From an uncultured Clostridia bacterium (GTDB taxonomy: Bacteria; Bacillota; Clostridia; Lachnospirales; Anaerotignaceae), in the NCBI GenBank assembly GCA_945868505.1, contig CAMBLO010000005.1, positions 41,845 through 105,844 on the forward strand: 64,000 bases of DNA, written 5' to 3'. How positions within the stretch are numbered: position 1 is the first letter of the stretch; every line of letters starts with the position of its first letter. The notes beneath the pieces are model-generated. The model ran no database searches. It was given only the letters and a program-made list of their open reading frames with translations, and was not told where the DNA came from. Shown here in pieces: positions 60,839-64,000 of the stretch. Both the position numbers and the translations under genes were made by a program.

Positions 60839-62797
60839 ATGAAAACAGAAAAACGAAAACTACTCTCTCTGCTCCTTTCCTTTTTGATGCTATTTTCATT
60901 TTCTGCCTGCGGAGATGAGGGCGTTACCAAAAGTATGGGCTCTTCCGATGACACTTGGGCGGTATATTGGTATCTTTGCGCCAGCGATTTGGAAAGCAAT
61001 TATGGCTGTGCCACAGCCGATTTAGAGGAAATGTTGGAGGTGCAGTTGCCTGAAAATGTAAATGTTGTCATCCAGACAGGCGGTACCTCTTTCTGGCAAA
61101 ACGATCTGATGGATGCTACAAAGCTGCAGAGATGGCTTTATAACAGCGAAGGTCTGCAATTGATTGAGGAACTGGATAATGCCAATATGGGCGATGCAGA
61201 AACTCTGTATGACTTCCTCTCCTTTGCGGACAGCAATTATCCCGCCGATAAGGTGGCAGTTACATTCTGGAACCATGGTGGCGGTTCTGTCAATGGGGCT
61301 GCTTTCGATGAAAACTATGACTTTGATTCCTTGGATTTGTCGGAGCTGTATGCAGCCTTTGACGGTGTTTGGTTCGCAGATGAAGAAAATCCGCCACTGG
61401 AATTGGTGGGCTTTGATACCTGCCTGATGGCAACCATTGATGTGGCAACGGCTTTTCAGGGCTTTTCCAAGTATTTGGTGGCTTCCGAGGAAGTAGAGCC
61501 CGGCAATGGTTGGCTTTATTCCGGCTGGCTAGGTGCATTGGCGGAAAACCCCGGCATGGATGGTGCCGATTTGGGCGTTGCCATTTGTGATACTTATTAT
61601 GCAGGCTGTGAGGCAGTCGGTACAGAGGAGCAGGTAACCCTTTCCCTGACTGACCTGAGCAAGCTGGATACCCTGCTGGAGGCTTATGAAGCCTTTGGAC
61701 AAGAGGCTTTGGTGGCTGCGGCAGAGGATCCCGGCTTTTTTGCGGAATTTGGTCGTGTTGCTAACCAGAGTGAAAACTATGGCGGCAATACAAGAGAACA
61801 GGGCTATACCAATATGGTGGACTTAGGGCATCTTGCCCGCCAGACTGCAGAAATGCTGCCTTCTGCCCAAGGGGTTTGCGATGCACTGGAGGAATGTGTG
61901 CTGTATCGGGTAGGCGGTGTTTATCGTTCCCAAGCAACGGGGCTGAGCTGCTATTATTCCTTTAACGGGGATATGGATGATTTCAGAGGCTACCTCAACG
62001 TAGGGCAAAGTGATGCCTTCCGTTATTTGTACACCTTGGGGCTGATCGGCAAACTGGATGAAGATGGCAAAGAATATCTCTCCGCTTTGGATGTTCAGAC
62101 AGTGCCGGAAATTGCCTCTTTGGTAGATATGGGCTGGGACGGTGCTTTGCTGAAAATGGATGACAAAGGAACCGCTATTTTGGAGCTGGGACCGAAGGCA
62201 AACGATATTTTGGCAGGCATCGGCTTCTCCCTGTTCTATGTGGATGAAGAAAGCGACACAATGCTGTTATTAGGCACGGATAATGACATGGATGCGGATT
62301 GGGAAAAGGGTATCTTTTATGATAATTTCCGCGGTGTTTGGGGTGCCATTGATGGGAATTTGGTTTATATGGAGCTTTCCTGCGGAGACAAAGATTATAG
62401 TCTCTACACTGTACCAATCCTGCTGAACGGGGAAGAATATAATCTCCAGGTGGTATACGATTTTACCACAGGGGAATGGTCTATTTTAGGGGCTTCCAAG
62501 GGACTGGATTCCAATGGTATGGCAAGTAAGGAATTGCGGATGCTGGAAGAAGGCGATGTCATCACCACCATTTGGAAAATCGCTTCTTTTAGCGGTGATG
62601 ATGATTTTGAAATGTATACAGTGGATGAGATTACTGTAACAGCGGATACCTCTTTCGGCGAAGTACCCCTTTTTGACGGAAGCTACGCCATGGTATTTGA
62701 AATGTGGGATGCCATGGGCAATTGCGCATATTCAGATGCCGTAACCTTCGATTGCACAAATGGCGAAATCATGACAACGATTTATGAATATGAATAA
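60839..62797 (+). CDS. Clostripain-type (C11) cysteine peptidase lipoprotein
   Basis: A 652-residue protein with a lipobox (FSACG, Cys near residue 23). The C11 catalytic pair is visible: His in FWNHGGGS near residue 146 and Cys in [10 protein letters not shown] near residue 200. A middle acidic-rich part and a beta-rich C-terminal region (about residues 430-652) lie on the outside. Members cut after Arg or Lys. No propeptide cleavage site is recognised. The gene follows the SHOCT gene by 11 bases. Confidence 0.9.
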   Translation: MKTEKRKLLSLLLSFLMLFSFSACGDEGVTKSMGSSDDTWAVYWYLCASDLESNYGCATADLEEMLEVQLPENVNVVIQTGGTSFWQNDLMDATKLQRWLYNSEGLQLIEELDNANMGDAETLYDFLSFADSNYPADKVAVTFWNHGGGSVNGAAFDENYDFDSLDLSELYAAFDGVWFADEENPPLELVGFDTCLMATIDVATAFQGFSKYLVASEEVEPGNGWLYSGWLGALAENPGMDGADLGVAICDTYYAGCEAVGTEEQVTLSLTDLSKLDTLLEAYEAFGQEALVAAAEDPGFFAEFGRVANQSENYGGNTREQGYTNMVDLGHLARQTAEMLPSAQGVCDALEECVLYRVGGVYRSQATGLSCYYSFNGDMDDFRGYLNVGQSDAFRYLYTLGLIGKLDEDGKEYLSALDVQTVPEIASLVDMGWDGALLKMDDKGTAILELGPKANDILAGIGFSLFYVDEESDTMLLLGTDNDMDADWEKGIFYDNFRGVWGAIDGNLVYMELSCGDKDYSLYTVPILLNGEEYNLQVVYDFTTGEWSILGASKGLDSNGMASKELRMLEEGDVITTIWKIASFSGDDDFEMYTVDEITVTADTSFGEVPLFDGSYAMVFEMWDAMGNCAYSDAVTFDCTNGEIMTTIYEYE

Positions 62798-62830
62798 TCT
62801 GTAAGTAAAATAATCTGTAAGTAAGTAAAG

Positions 62831-62870
62831 AAAAACACTCCTGCAAAACTACATTGCAGGAGTGTTTTTA
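62831..62870. terminator. Bidirectional terminator
   Basis: ACACTCCTGCA and TGCAGGAGTGT arms, perfect, with an AAAACTACAT-type loop and flanking A and T runs, between the peptidase gene and the convergent kinase gene. Confidence 0.9.
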
Positions 62871-62888
62871 GATAGAGGGGTTGTATTT

Positions 62889-63959
62889 TTAACCTTCCGT
62901 ATTGCTGCCCAATGGCAGGATAGCCTGAAAAGAAAAAATCCCATCCTCTGCTTCAAAGGAACAAAGCCCTTGGTGGCGCTGCACAATATCTTGCATACTG
63001 CGGCAGCCATAGCCATGGCCGATGGCTTTTGCATTTGGCAAGCCTTCTTCCATGGGGATTATTCCGTCATAGGGATTTTTCATTTCCATGAGCAGCTTAT
63101 TGTGCTTGATCTCGCAATAAAACGATATCCATTTCCGCTGGGCTTCTTTCAAGGCGGAAGTGGCTTGAAGTGCGTTTTCAAAGGCGTTGGAGATGACAGT
63201 GCAAAGCTCTGTATCGGAAAGGTGCAAGACCTCTGGGAGACTTACATTGATATGCAGTTGAATCTGAAGGTGCTGGGCTTTATCGGAAAAAGAAGAACAA
63301 AGCAGATTGACCAGCTCGTTTTCACAGTATCTTTTTGGTGTGATCGCCTCCACGTCGCTGCGCACTTGACGGATATATTCCACAGCCTGTTTTGGCTTAT
63401 CAGCAGAAAGAAAGCCGTCAATCATATTCAGATGATGCCGCATATCGTGCTGATAGATGGCGGTCTGTTTTTGAATGAGCTGCAGGTTTTCAAGCTCCAT
63501 ACGGGATTGCTTGAAGCCAGCCTCCAGCATAGAATTTTGCAGTTCGGCCAATTTTCGTTTTTTTGCCTGCATATGATAGGCAGAAAGAAACATGACATAA
63601 AAAAAGATGAGTGCCGTTGGGAGAAACTCATTCAATGCCTGAATATTGTTTTGCAGGATATCGGAATAGACAACGGTAGTATAATCAAAAACATAATATG
63701 CCAGAGGAAGGCTGCCGAATAAAAATAAAGAAGAAGGGGAGTCTGTCATGGCATCGTGGGCAGCCGATACAAAATAGCGGCGCAGCACGAAAAATATGGG
63801 GATGATGGAGATGGTATAGCTGATTTCGCCTACCAAGGGAGAATCAGTCAGGGCTGCGATAGAAAGATTTACCCAACGGGGAAGCTGACAGCAGAGATAT
63901 GCTGTGCAGACACTGACCAATGCGATTCCAAATCGTTTTTTTAATACTTGAATTGTCAA
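62889..63959 (-). CDS. GHKL-type sensor histidine kinase, start uncertain
   Basis: A 356-residue protein with about five membrane helices in residues 10-130, a coiled linker (KKRKLAELQNSMLEAGFKQS), an H-box QHDMRHHLNMIDGF near residue 175, N-box SNAFENALQAT and G-box GHGYGCRS, the layout of AgrC/LytS-like quorum or peptide sensors. The frame can begin only at a TTG (63959), has no ribosome site, and an in-frame stop is 30 bases upstream (63990). An ATG in another frame with GAGG context lies just beyond, so a frameshift near the N-terminus is possible. A response regulator would be expected outside the window. Confidence 0.78.
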   Translation of the reverse strand: MTIQVLKKRFGIALVSVCTAYLCCQLPRWVNLSIAALTDSPLVGEISYTISIIPIFFVLRRYFVSAAHDAMTDSPSSLFLFGSLPLAYYVFDYTTVVYSDILQNNIQALNEFLPTALIFFYVMFLSAYHMQAKKRKLAELQNSMLEAGFKQSRMELENLQLIQKQTAIYQHDMRHHLNMIDGFLSADKPKQAVEYIRQVRSDVEAITPKRYCENELVNLLCSSFSDKAQHLQIQLHINVSLPEVLHLSDTELCTVISNAFENALQATSALKEAQRKWISFYCEIKHNKLLMEMKNPYDGIIPMEEGLPNAKAIGHGYGCRSMQDIVQRHQGLCSFEAEDGIFSFQAILPLGSNTEG

Positions 63960-64000
63960 GTCAAACGCAACGATACAGAAAAATAAACCTCATAAGGGGT

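Noticed and set aside
1..64000. tRNA, rRNA, CRISPR arrays, transposases, phage genes
   Set aside because: None seen on either strand; no regular direct repeats with spacers and no cloverleaf in the gaps.

Overview
The window is chromosomal DNA from an anaerobic, probably spore-forming member of the Clostridia. It most resembles the Lachnospirales (Lachnospiraceae or Anaerotignum-like), but this placement is inferred from gene content and not from a marker search. Supporting signs are the class III (oxygen-sensitive) ribonucleotide reductase NrdD/NrdG with NrdR, many small 4Fe-4S proteins, a YlmC/YmxH sporulation protein, a DUF4364 protein, a CotJC (spore-coat catalase) remnant, rpmG-secE-nusG-rplKAJL in Gram-positive order, strong AAGGAGG ribosome binding sites and sigma-A type promoters. 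Genes lie on both strands in short operons separated by clear hairpin terminators. I see no tRNA, rRNA, insertion sequence, prophage or CRISPR array.

Layout. 0-3.5 kb: an operon of a HEAT-repeat protein (cut by the window edge), a processive family 2 glycosyltransferase and an EAL phosphodiesterase, which looks like c-di-GMP-linked polysaccharide export. 3.5-8.1 kb: small unknown proteins, a DJ-1/PfpI protein, a membrane diguanylate cyclase, a CYTH phosphatase-like protein and a large unknown. 8.1-10.4 kb: trmB, then a Crp/Fnr regulator with a ferredoxin and a NapH-like membrane iron-sulfur protein. 10.4-15.4 kb (minus strand): DUF4364, a YhcC-type radical SAM protein, a CobD/HisC-like aminotransferase and unknowns. 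15.6-18.4 kb: ACT protein-thrB-lysC. 18.4-23.7 kb: DUF2812, a PerR-like regulator, trmL and a two-component system. 23.8-25.4 kb: an AT-rich island with a secreted protein and a small membrane protein. 25.5-29.7 kb: nrdD-nrdG and nrdR, each with NrdR boxes at the promoter. 29.8-35.2 kb: a high-cysteine peptide, an unknown protein, an AddA helicase-nuclease without AddB, and an EamA transporter.

35.3-39.2 kb: ferredoxin, gamma-carbonic anhydrase, and a zinc/manganese ABC transporter behind a dyad operator. 39.3-43.2 kb: rpmG-secE-nusG-rplK-rplA-rplJ-rplL, with two L1-binding mimics and an L10 leader. The block is not followed by rpoBC but by a strong promoter making a likely 120-nt RNA. 43.5-46.6 kb: a Ca/Na antiporter and an ATP-grasp/esterase pair. 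46.6-53.5 kb: thiamine synthesis and salvage in two blocks. A TPP riboswitch precedes thiS-thiF-thiG-thiH-tenI, and a different, unrecognised structured leader precedes thiW-thiM-thiE-thiD. 53.5-57.0 kb: an AGCS symporter divergent from a LysR regulator and an M24 peptidase. 57.1-62.8 kb: a CotJC remnant, then secreted or lipoprotein genes including tandem paralogues, a SHOCT protein and a clostripain-type peptidase lipoprotein. The window ends in a GHKL histidine kinase.

The most interesting signals are regulatory: tandem NrdR boxes set 31 bp apart over the nrdD promoter, 23S-like L1 sites before both rplK and rplA, the orphan leader before thiW, the unexplained small RNA at 43.3 kb, and a terminator hairpin that hides the ribosome binding site of the gene at 30085.
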